Of a stretch of DNA of 44,907 nucleotides, positions 1-8,436 are shown piece by piece; position 1 is the first letter of the stretch; each line of letters starts with the position of its first letter. The DNA is taken from positions 1-44,907 of the forward strand of contig JAHEBN010000011.1 of assembly GCA_024645245.1 (NCBI GenBank), written 5' to 3'. Both the position numbers and the translations under genes were made by a program. The notes below the pieces were generated by a model. The model searched no databases and was not told where the DNA came from. It worked only from the letters and a program-made list of their open reading frames with translations. Source of the DNA: Jiulongibacter sp. (GTDB lineage Bacteria > Bacteroidota > Bacteroidia > Cytophagales > Spirosomataceae).

Positions 1-101
1 AAGTAACCTGAAAAATAGAGGATTTATTAATTCCAATATACTTATTCTATTCTTGGAAATATGGGAGAAGGAGCATATAGAAGCTACTTTTAATTGAAGT
101 T

Positions 102-3100
102 CTATTTTAATGAAAATGCCATCAAAGACTGATTATTACGTGCAAGTATTAAGTTATTATTAATTACGGCTGCGTCCCGGAACTCACCTTTTAAACCCAA
201 ATTCTCTGAGTTGAATTTTCTTTCACCTTTACTTAAAAGTATTAAACCTTTAGATGCAGCATTTCTGCCCAACTGAGGTTTCAGTCCATAAAAATTGCCA
301 GCCAGGAAAATATCTTTTTTGCCATCTTTATTGAAGTCGAAAATAGAAATGGCAAACACGGGGGCCAATTGTGTTTCCAGGGGTAGTTTTTCAAGAGTGA
401 AATTATTTCCCTCATTCCAAAGTATGGAGCTGCCTAGTGTTTCGCAGGATAAATTTTTGACTTTTGAATTATCCAAATTTGGGAAAAGATCTTCGTATTT
501 CATTTTGGCAAATTCACTGTATTTTACCTTTTCTTTTTTCAGTAAAGGAATTTGGGAAGTAAGTTCAACACGACTCGCCCATGGATATAAACCGGGGTTA
601 TCCGGTGTTTTCCAGTTTATGATAAACTCACTTTTGCCGTTTCCATCAAAATCAGCCACTTTCATATTAACAGGTAACTCAGCGGAGGTCTTAAACTTGG
701 TGTTTTCGCCCCAATTTCCCAGAACAAAATCCAGATCGCCGTCATTATCTAAATCACTGGCTTCTACTCGTGTCCACCAACCTGAGGAGTTAGGTACAAG
801 TTCGGGCTCTTTAAGTGCATTTCCCTGATTGTTTTTTAACAAATTAACAGGCATCCAATCACCCACCAGCACCAAATCATCCCAGCCATCTTTGTCATAA
901 TCTGCCCAGGCGGCATCTGTTACCATTCCCAAACTTGAAAAATAGGCCGGACTTACATCCTGCCACTGCCCACCGTTATTTTTTATAAGATAACTTTTAG
1001 GACTTAATCCATAACTGCCCACCACACAGCGTGCTCCAAGAAAAATGTCGGGGTAGCCGTTTTTGTCGAAATCATTTACTTCTAAAGTAGAAAAATTGCC
1101 GACAACAGGAGGTATTCTTGAGGGGTCCACTGCAAAATTGCCCGATCCATCGTTCAGGTATAAACGTACAATGAAATTAATGGGATCGGCTGGTTCGTTT
1201 CCACCTGCACCAATTAGGAGGTCCAGATCACCATCACCCTCGAAATCGAGAAATGAACCACACGTACTTTCAAAGGCTTTATCTTTTTCAAATACCGCTG
1301 AATTACTGGAAATAAATGAACCATTTTTTGTTTGGAGGAATAATTTATCGGCGTCGTTTCTGGCTCCGAGCATTATAAAATCTTCTAATCCGTCTTTATT
1401 AACATCGCCTTTAATAAGTCTTGGACTATCAGTTGAAAGCATGCGATTGAGAAGGATTTCCTGATTGAAATCGTTGAAATCGTTTTCGGCATGTGAGATA
1501 TTTTCGCTGAATAATTTACTGCTTATATCTACGAAAGGGTAGTTCTTTTTTGCTGGATAAGTATATGGAATTTTGGCGTTTATTTCATCCAGAACTAAAA
1601 TCTGATTGGCATTTACATTCGTCACTTCTTCAGAAAGACCTCCTGGCCAAATGATAGTGAGTTTGTCGATGGTTGTATTTTCGCCCAAACCAAAATTCAA
1701 AACAGGCTCAATACTACTTTGAAACCCCCGGTTTGTATAATTTTCCTTTACCCATATCTGATCTTCTTTTTGCAAAATTACCTTAGAACCAATTCCAAAC
1801 GGGTTTTTATCTTTTCCCTTGAAACGTATTTTTAAATAATTTCCGGTTTTGTTTTCAGAACTTTTATTTTGGTAAACAAAGGCCGTTTCGTTCATGTTAT
1901 TTATCACCAAATCCAGATCACCGTCGTCATCCAGATCAGCATAAGCAGAGCCATTGCTGAATGATTTTTGCCCCAAACCCAATAAATCTGACTGATCTTC
2001 AAATTGCAGTTTATTTTTAGAAACGAAAGCATAATTGTGGATGGGAGTCGAAGGCATGGATTTGGTAAATTCCCTCAGATCGAAGTTTTTGTCTTTTTGA
2101 TTTCGGGTTGCCCCGCTTTCTTCCATAAATTCTCGGAAATCGCCGTCTAAAATGTCTTTCCCAATACCGTTTGAAACAAAAATGTCATTTTTTCCATCAT
2201 TCTGAAAATCGAAAATAAGTGAACCCCAACTCCAGTCTGTGGCACTTATTCCAGCTAAATTGGCTATTTCCTGAAAATAGCCATTGCCATCATTCAATTG
2301 CAGGCAGTTTTGCGTAAACTGATAGTGATAATTAGCACGGTATTTTAAATCTTCGATGTGATAGGGCTCAAAAATCATCATGCTTTGAATGCGGGATTGC
2401 TCGGCTGCAAGCATATCTGTGGTGAAAATTTCTGGCGACCCGTCGCCGTTTATGTCGGCAATATCAGCACCCATGCTTGAGGTGCTAATGTAATCGGTGC
2501 GATTGGTTAAATCTTCTGAAAATGTACCATTTCCTTTATTAATGTATAAATAATCCCGTTCCCAAAAGTCATTGGAAATGTATAAATCGGGCAATCCATC
2601 CGAATTAATATCAGCAGTAGAAACACCCAAACCAAAACCAATTGCTGAGCTGTAAATGCCTGCTTGTGTTGTCACGTCCGTGAATATTCCGTTGTCGTTT
2701 CGCATTAATTTATCGCCGCCCAACAGATCAGGAGTATCTCGCATACTTCGGTATAATTCTATTTTTCCCGGTTCTTTGAAGCTATTATTTAATAAGTAGC
2801 AGTCCAGATCACCATCCAGGTCAAAATCAAAAAAAGCGGCGTGAGTTCCGTAGCCTTCGTTGTTGAGGTTAAATTCTTTTGCTTTTTCAGTAAAAGTACC
2901 GTTCCCGTTATTGATAAAAAGCTCGTTTTCTTTTGCGGAGTTATCAAAATCGCCTGAATTACAAACATAAATATCCAGAAAACCATCGCCATTCACATCT
3001 GCCATACTTACCCCGGTACTCCATGCTTTGGTACCTGCCACACCTGCTTTATCGGTAATGTCTTCGAATTTCAGGTTGCCTTTGTTTAGGTAAAGTTTGT

Positions 3101-3362
3101 TCTTTTTCTGATTTGCCGTAAAATAAATGTCTGGTAATCCGTCATTATTAATATCTCCGATTGCCACACCCCCACCATTGAAAAAGTTGCGGTAAGTGAG
3201 CATATTAAATTCCTTGGATTCTTTTACCTGATTGTTAAAATCGATACCGGTTTCCGAAGTATCTAATAACTGAAATAAGGTATTCTTCTCCTCTGTTTTT
3301 TTTGAACACGAAACCAAAAAAGTAAATAGGAATAATAAGAGGAAGAGGCGGACTAAAAACAT
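102..3362 (-). CDS. CRTAC1-like VCBS/FG-GAP lipoprotein with ASPIC/UnbV domain
   Basis: This 1086-residue protein is predicted to be exported and lipid-anchored: the N-terminus is a short hydrophobic stretch ending in a lipobox (FLVSC, Cys19). The rest is packed with calcium-binding FG-GAP/VCBS motifs such as DINNDGLPDIYF and DVNGDGFLDIYV, which form beta-propeller blades. An ASPIC/UnbV-type domain sits near residues 490-580 (FGIGSKV, NRGFQSS, FGLGENTTIDKLTIIWP), followed by a second set of repeats. The order resembles CRTAC1-family proteins. Its exact role is unknown; surface glycan or protein binding is an inference from family and context. It is divergent from the sulfatase gene, with 221 bp between the coding regions. 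A close paralog of equal length lies at 16187-19419 beside susCD. Confidence 0.88.
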   Translation of the reverse strand: MFLVRLFLLLFLFTFLVSCSKKTEEKNTLFQLLDTSETGIDFNNQVKESKEFNMLTYRNFFNGGGVAIGDINNDGLPDIYFTANQKKNKLYLNKGNLKFEDITDKAGVAGTKAWSTGVSMADVNGDGFLDIYVCNSGDFDNSAKENELFINNGNGTFTEKAKEFNLNNEGYGTHAAFFDFDLDGDLDCYLLNNSFKEPGKIELYRSMRDTPDLLGGDKLMRNDNGIFTDVTTQAGIYSSAIGFGLGVSTADINSDGLPDLYISNDFWERDYLYINKGNGTFSEDLTNRTDYISTSSMGADIADINGDGSPEIFTTDMLAAEQSRIQSMMIFEPYHIEDLKYRANYHYQFTQNCLQLNDGNGYFQEIANLAGISATDWSWGSLIFDFQNDGKNDIFVSNGIGKDILDGDFREFMEESGATRNQKDKNFDLREFTKSMPSTPIHNYAFVSKNKLQFEDQSDLLGLGQKSFSNGSAYADLDDDGDLDLVINNMNETAFVYQNKSSENKTGNYLKIRFKGKDKNPFGIGSKVILQKEDQIWVKENYTNRGFQSSIEPVLNFGLGENTTIDKLTIIWPGGLSEEVTNVNANQILVLDEINAKIPYTYPAKKNYPFVDISSKLFSENISHAENDFNDFNQEILLNRMLSTDSPRLIKGDVNKDGLEDFIMLGARNDADKLFLQTKNGSFISSNSAVFEKDKAFESTCGSFLDFEGDGDLDLLIGAGGNEPADPINFIVRLYLNDGSGNFAVDPSRIPPVVGNFSTLEVNDFDKNGYPDIFLGARCVVGSYGLSPKSYLIKNNGGQWQDVSPAYFSSLGMVTDAAWADYDKDGWDDLVLVGDWMPVNLLKNNQGNALKEPELVPNSSGWWTRVEASDLDNDGDLDFVLGNWGENTKFKTSAELPVNMKVADFDGNGKSEFIINWKTPDNPGLYPWASRVELTSQIPLLKKEKVKYSEFAKMKYEDLFPNLDNSKVKNLSCETLGSSILWNEGNNFTLEKLPLETQLAPVFAISIFDFNKDGKKDIFLAGNFYGLKPQLGRNAASKGLILLSKGERKFNSENLGLKGEFRDAAVINNNLILARNNQSLMAFSLK

Positions 3363-3583
3363 GGTTTAAAAATGGTAATTATTATCAAAAATAAGTAAAA
3401 TGCTCTTTATTTCAGTCATTTTTATGGAAATGGAAATGTTTTTCTTTGCTATTGATAAAATGTATGATTGTTCTTTAAAATGGCTTTTTATGTTCACTTT
3501 TTTTTCCTAATTTTCTTGAATTGAATTGCGAAGAATTAAGCGGAGAAAATTTAACTTTTAATCCCAAAAAACACCTGCCTATT

Positions 3584-5080
3584 ATGAGAAATTTACTTAA
3601 TGTTTTTATTCCATTTTTGTTGCTGCTTTCCTGCAGATCAGAGCAAAAACCAAATGTGGTTTATATTCTGGCTGATGATTTAGGTATTGGCGATGTTTCG
3701 GCCTACAACGAAAAGGGAAAAATTGCTACTCCAAATATTGATGAATTAGCCGCTGGAGGCATGATGTTCAGTGATGCTCATTCGGGTTCGGCAGTTTGTA
3801 CACCTACCCGTTATGGAATAATGACAGGAAGGTACAGCTGGCGGGGAACCTTAAAAAAAGGGGTAACCTGGAGTTATGATTCGAGTATTGTGGAGGATGG
3901 AAGACTGACTGTGGGGAATTTGATGAAGCAAGCTGGCTATCAGACTGCTTGCATTGGTAAATGGCACCTGGGCCTGAATTGGGCTGATAGTACCGGAAAA
4001 TGGCCGGTTGATTTTGACAAAAAAGTCAAAAGGAACCCCACTGATCTTGGCTTTGATTATTCCTTTGTAATTCCCGCTTCCTTAGATATTCCTCCATATG
4101 TATTTGTGGAAAATGACCAACTTACTGCCCAGCCGGATAGGGAAACAGAAAGCAAAACCGAGTACGGTTGGTGGAGAAATGGGCCTACAGGGGCTGATTT
4201 CGAACATAAAAATGTATTGCAAACTTTCGCCGATAAAGCGGTAAGTTTTATTAATTCCAATAAATCAAAACCCTTTTTCTTGTATTTGCCACTTGCGGCA
4301 CCGCATACGCCAATCTTACCAGACGAAAATCATCTGGGTAAAAGCGGACTAAATGAATACGGGGATTTTGTTACGATGGTTGATGATGTGGTGGGGCAGG
4401 TAATAAAATCACTAAAAGACAATGGACTGGACGAAAACACCCTGGTAATTTTCACTTCAGATAATGGCTGTGCACCCTATGCCGGTACCGAATTAATGGA
4501 AAGGGCCGGGCATTTTTCCAGTTTAAATTACCGTGGATATAAGGCCGATATTTATGAAGGCGGTCATCGGATACCTTTTATTGCTAAGTGGAATGATCAT
4601 ATTGCAGCGGGTAGCAAAGCAAATAATACCACTTGCCTTACCGATCTGATGGCTACTTTGGCTGATCTGATGGAAATTGATTTACCAGAAAATGCTGCAG
4701 AAGATAGCTTTAGTTTATTACCTGTTTTTTGGCAAAATGGGAACGAATTCAAGCGAAATTATACTGTAAACCATTCAATAAATGGCACTTTTGCCATTCG
4801 GAAAGAGAACTGGAAGTTAATTTTAGCTCCCGACTCAGGTGGTTGGTCTGCTCCGAAACCCGGTGAAGCACCTGAGGGCTCGCCCATATTTCAATTGTAT
4901 GATCTGGCAAAAGATCCCGCGGAACAAAATAATCTAATGAATGATTTTCCGGAAAAGGTGGAAGAATTAAAATCGTTATTAAAAGAATCGATTCTAAAAG
5001 GCAGAAGTACGCCAGGTAAGGCTCAGGCTTATAGTCGAATAGAAAAATGGCCAGGTCTTGATTGGATGGAAAATGAATAA
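3584..5080 (+). CDS. Sulfatase (arylsulfatase family S1), lipoprotein
   Basis: The product is a formylglycine-dependent sulfatase that would remove sulfate esters, probably from a sulfated glycan. The signature CTPTRYGIMTGR is present and its first Cys (residue 72 from the chosen start) would be converted to formylglycine. The metal-binding motifs ADD (residues 30-32) and FTSDNG are also visible. An in-frame start exists at 3521, but the ATG at 3584 is preferred: it begins MRNLLNVF directly before a hydrophobic stretch and lipobox (LLLLSC, Cys17), giving a 498-residue periplasmic or surface lipoprotein. Its last 8 bases overlap the start of the next gene, so the two are probably translated together. 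The substrate cannot be read from sequence. Confidence 0.92.
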   Translation: MRNLLNVFIPFLLLLSCRSEQKPNVVYILADDLGIGDVSAYNEKGKIATPNIDELAAGGMMFSDAHSGSAVCTPTRYGIMTGRYSWRGTLKKGVTWSYDSSIVEDGRLTVGNLMKQAGYQTACIGKWHLGLNWADSTGKWPVDFDKKVKRNPTDLGFDYSFVIPASLDIPPYVFVENDQLTAQPDRETESKTEYGWWRNGPTGADFEHKNVLQTFADKAVSFINSNKSKPFFLYLPLAAPHTPILPDENHLGKSGLNEYGDFVTMVDDVVGQVIKSLKDNGLDENTLVIFTSDNGCAPYAGTELMERAGHFSSLNYRGYKADIYEGGHRIPFIAKWNDHIAAGSKANNTTCLTDLMATLADLMEIDLPENAAEDSFSLLPVFWQNGNEFKRNYTVNHSINGTFAIRKENWKLILAPDSGGWSAPKPGEAPEGSPIFQLYDLAKDPAEQNNLMNDFPEKVEELKSLLKESILKGRSTPGKAQAYSRIEKWPGLDWMENE

Positions 5081-6527
5081 AATACTTATCTCCTTTTGTT
5101 GTTTTCTGAGCTTAAATTCCTTTGCACAGGATTCCTGGAGTGCGGTTTTACCTACTATTGGCTCGTTTTCATCACCCAGGCTTACTGATTTAAATAAAGA
5201 CGGAGTTAAAGATGTGGTGCTGGGAGGAGGCAGGCTTGAATTTCAGTCCTGCGATACGGCCATGTTTGCCCTCGATGGAAAAGATGGACACTTGCTGTGG
5301 AAAGTCTCCGGCTCCGACCAGATTTTTGGCTCTGCCGCCTTTTTGGATATTGATAAAGATGGTGTAGACGATGTTTTCCTGAATGGCAGGTCTTCTGAGT
5401 TAAAAGCCATTTCGGGACAAACAGGCAAAGTAATATGGAAATTTGATACCCTTCAGTACATTCCTAATCACATAAAAAGATGGTTTAATTTTTACAGTCC
5501 GCAGTTTGTTCACGATATAGACGGTGACGGACTTAGAGATATCCTCATAGCGAATGGGGGGGATATTTGGGTAGAAGCATTTGATCCGAAGCGGGCTTCT
5601 GGAAGGTTGGTTCTGATTTCTTCCGCCAGCGGTAAACTATTGGGTGGTGCTCCAATGCCTGATGATAAGGAAATTTATATGTCTGCTGTGGTGGATTTTA
5701 ATGAAAAAGAGCCTTTAAATTCTAAAATAATTTTTGGAACTGGTGGCGAAACTATCGATGGGAATTTATTTGTTGGTGATTTGGGAATGGTGCTGAAAGG
5801 GGATTTAAAGGATGCAAAAAAGCTTGCTAATGGGCAAGGGAAAGGTTTTATAGGGCCGCCGGTATGGGTAGATGTCAATCAGGATGGTAAACGAGATATT
5901 GTAACGAACTCCGTTAATGGGCGGATTCTGGCATTTGATGGAGAAAGCTACGAATTGATCTGGCAAAATAAACTGGAAAATACGGAAGCCTACGGTTCAC
6001 TGGCAGTAGGTAATTTTAATAACGATGATGTACCCGATTTTTTTGTTTCTTTCGCTCAGGGTGTTTGGCCGGATTTATCCTGGAATCGCCAGGCGATGAT
6101 AAACGGTAAAGATGGCGAAATACTGTATATGGATTCATTGGGTTATTACCAGATGTCTAGTGCGATTGCGGCCGATATCACCGGTGATGGAATAGATGAG
6201 GCTTTCTTAAGTGTAGATTATCAGGTATTTGACTCCCTTATGCGAAAAGAGTTTTTTAGTGTTTTATACGCAATTGATTTTACCAATCGCGAATCTTTCC
6301 CAGTATTTGATGGGCTACCTGGTCACAATGTGTCGTCTACTCCCTGGATCGGTGACATAGACAATGATGGAATGTTTGACATCGTATTTTGCCACGGAAC
6401 GAATGCCTATCAAACTTATACCTTTGACGGTTTACGGGTAAATTGCCTGAAAACAACCGTACCTATAGGCAAGCCTGTCAAGTGGGGCTCTTATATGGGA
6501 AGTTTCAACGATGGGGTTTTTCGATAA
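5073..6527 (+). CDS. Exported FG-GAP / PQQ-like beta-propeller protein
   Basis: The protein starts MNKILISFCCFLSLNSFAQ, a Sec signal peptide ending at FAQ, with no lipobox cysteine; the ATG at 5073 is therefore preferred over the in-frame ATG at 5058. The mature part contains FG-GAP-type blades (DLNKDGVKDVVLGGG, DIDKDGVDDVFLNG, DIDGDGLRDILIANGG) alternating with PQQ-propeller-like strands (ALDGKDGHLLWKV, ISGQTGKVIWKF). It overlaps the sulfatase gene by 8 bp. The neighbouring minus-strand gene is a clear paralog, colinear from SSPR near the N-terminus to the C-terminal YMGS motif. No catalytic motif is visible; a binding or scaffold role outside the cytoplasm is inferred. Confidence 0.88.
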   Translation: MNKILISFCCFLSLNSFAQDSWSAVLPTIGSFSSPRLTDLNKDGVKDVVLGGGRLEFQSCDTAMFALDGKDGHLLWKVSGSDQIFGSAAFLDIDKDGVDDVFLNGRSSELKAISGQTGKVIWKFDTLQYIPNHIKRWFNFYSPQFVHDIDGDGLRDILIANGGDIWVEAFDPKRASGRLVLISSASGKLLGGAPMPDDKEIYMSAVVDFNEKEPLNSKIIFGTGGETIDGNLFVGDLGMVLKGDLKDAKKLANGQGKGFIGPPVWVDVNQDGKRDIVTNSVNGRILAFDGESYELIWQNKLENTEAYGSLAVGNFNNDDVPDFFVSFAQGVWPDLSWNRQAMINGKDGEILYMDSLGYYQMSSAIAADITGDGIDEAFLSVDYQVFDSLMRKEFFSVLYAIDFTNRESFPVFDGLPGHNVSSTPWIGDIDNDGMFDIVFCHGTNAYQTYTFDGLRVNCLKTTVPIGKPVKWGSYMGSFNDGVFR

Positions 6528-6532
6528 ATAAC

Positions 6533-8023
6533 TTATTTCTTAAATATGCCATCACCGTTGCTCCCCATATAAGCACCCCATAATACCGGTCTTTTGATTT
6601 TAATATGTGTTGAAATCCGGCGGATTTCCATGCCCATAAAGGCGAGTAAATTGGAATTGGGACTGTAATATTTGCAATAAACAATATCCAGATAATTGTC
6701 TTTATCTAAATCTCCGATCCAGGGTGTGCTGAAAATATTTTTAAATTTGGCTTGCTCGTCAATGTTTTGAATCTCCCCGGATTTAAAATCTATGGCGATT
6801 AGTTTATTGCTGATATCCAGTTTGGCTTCGGAAGTAAATCCTTGTTCGCAATCGTAATTATTAATACTTATGATGGCCTCATCAATTCCGTCATTATTTA
6901 AGTCATATACAACGGGCGAAGAAAAACCGGTACAGCCTAAAGAATTCTGATAGGCAATTTCGCCTGTTTTGCCATCAATCATTACCTGTATCGAGCCTTT
7001 ACTTTCGGGCCAGATACCTTTGCTTACAAAAGTGAAGAAATCGGGAGTTTCGTCTCCTGTAAATTGTCCTACGGCAAAAGCATTGCTGCATTCTGTAAAA
7101 TCGATTCTTTTTTGCCAGATAGGCTCAAAATTTTTTCCATCAATTGCAAAAATACTGCTGCCATGCGAAATAGCTACTATATCCAGATTGCCATCGCCAT
7201 TAATATCTGCCAATGATGGTGGAGCTATAAAGCCATGACCTGTTTCTCTTGCAATAATTTTTGCATTAGAAAGTTTCCGATTTTTTAAATTATCGAATTC
7301 GGTGATATACAAGTTGCCGCCAATAGTTTCACCTCCGGTACCAAATATTAACCATTCTTTTCCATCAGCTTGCCTGAAAAACAAAGGAGGCATATAAGAT
7401 TCTTTCCTATCAGGCATTATATCAGAAAAAAGTATATTACCGTTTAGAGGATCGATAATCATCAAAACCCCCGGCAGGCGATCATTCATTGTACCTGGTG
7501 CAGCTTTGGAATTTCCACCGTTTTGCACCAATAATTCGGCAATTCCGTCGCCATTCTGATCGGGTATTTTTACGGTATTCTGGAAATTGTATCTGGCATT
7601 TTTCAGAATGGAATCGGACTCGTATTTGAATTTGTATTCCCAGATTTTTTCACCTGTTTTACCATTTAGACCCATAAATTGATTGGATCGGCCGCCAATA
7701 AAAATATCTTCTGTTCCATCCTTATTTACATCAATAAAAGTGGCGGATCCATAAATCTGATCTATTCCTTTTTGGTTCCAGATTATTTCACCCGTTTTTC
7801 CATCAAATGCTAATATGGAATAATCACTTTGTTGGTATTCGTTTAAACCGCCACCCATCACAATGTCCAAAATTCCATCACCATTTAATTCCGCAGTCCT
7901 CGGTGAAGATTGAGAGCCGATTTGAGGAAGCGATTGTTTCCAGGCCAACTCAGTCTTTTTGGATTTGCAGGAAAAAAGTTGAGTTAAAACCAGCAAGATT
8001 ATCGCAAAACGGCATGGAATCAT
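6533..8023 (-). CDS. FG-GAP / PQQ-like beta-propeller lipoprotein, paralog of 5073-6527
   Basis: This 496-residue lipoprotein has a lipobox at LFSC (Cys19). Its propeller repeats match the convergent neighbour almost motif for motif: LPQIGSQSSPRTAELNGDG versus LPTIGSFSSPRLTDLNKDG, FGTGGETIGGNLY versus FGTGGETIDGNLF, and WGAYMGSNGDGIF versus WGSYMGSFNDGVF. The two stop codons are separated by 5 bp, so the genes lie tail-to-tail. The main difference is anchoring: this copy is lipidated, the other looks soluble. No enzyme motif is visible. It is divergent from the regulator at 8437, with a 413-bp region between them. Confidence 0.88.
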   Translation of the reverse strand: MIPCRFAIILLVLTQLFSCKSKKTELAWKQSLPQIGSQSSPRTAELNGDGILDIVMGGGLNEYQQSDYSILAFDGKTGEIIWNQKGIDQIYGSATFIDVNKDGTEDIFIGGRSNQFMGLNGKTGEKIWEYKFKYESDSILKNARYNFQNTVKIPDQNGDGIAELLVQNGGNSKAAPGTMNDRLPGVLMIIDPLNGNILFSDIMPDRKESYMPPLFFRQADGKEWLIFGTGGETIGGNLYITEFDNLKNRKLSNAKIIARETGHGFIAPPSLADINGDGNLDIVAISHGSSIFAIDGKNFEPIWQKRIDFTECSNAFAVGQFTGDETPDFFTFVSKGIWPESKGSIQVMIDGKTGEIAYQNSLGCTGFSSPVVYDLNNDGIDEAIISINNYDCEQGFTSEAKLDISNKLIAIDFKSGEIQNIDEQAKFKNIFSTPWIGDLDKDNYLDIVYCKYYSPNSNLLAFMGMEIRRISTHIKIKRPVLWGAYMGSNGDGIFKK

Positions 8024-8436
8024 TTTATCGTTTTTAATTTTTTATGATATTTTAATTTTCTTCCCAAAATACTTCAAACATGGCATAAAAACTTTATTTA
8101 GGTAAAAATCTCCGCTTTTTTTCTTTTAACGGATAACCATTTCTAGGATTTACTTGTTAATAAAATTTGAATAGGTGATTAATTTTATCTTAATTAGAAC
8201 AATTTTATCCTTATTAATTTCTTTGGTTTTTGAAAATTAAATTGATAAGTATCTAATTATCAGTTGGTAATGATTTGAATAATAGATTTAACAAGAAGCT
8301 TATAAAGTTATTTATTAAATATATTTAATAATGATACGATAAAAAGTAAATTTTCTTCACTATCTAAAAGTGTCAAGCCAAATTTGTATTTTGAAGAAAT
8401 CATCAATAAACAATAACAAGCCGTACTTTCGAAGAA
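8024..8436. other. Intergenic region between divergent genes, no gene seen
   Basis: This is a very AT-rich stretch between the FG-GAP lipoprotein gene and the regulator gene. No convincing open frame or RNA gene is visible. It must hold two promoters, but I find no exact TAnnTTTG. The closest are TACTTTCG near 8425 and TATTTTG near 8387. Two near-identical blocks beginning AATTTTATC start at 8181 and 8201, 20 bp apart. An AAAGTGTCA at 8367-8375 recurs upstream of susC at 11247. Confidence 0.5.

Noticed and set aside
1-101. Possible end of an upstream gene (AAG TAA at the first bases)
   Set aside because: Only two codons would be visible and no frame, motif or terminator supports it.
3521-3583. 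Upstream start for the sulfatase adding 21 residues
   Set aside because: The extra residues would place the signal peptide and lipobox internally; the ATG at 3584 gives a normal lipoprotein N-terminus.
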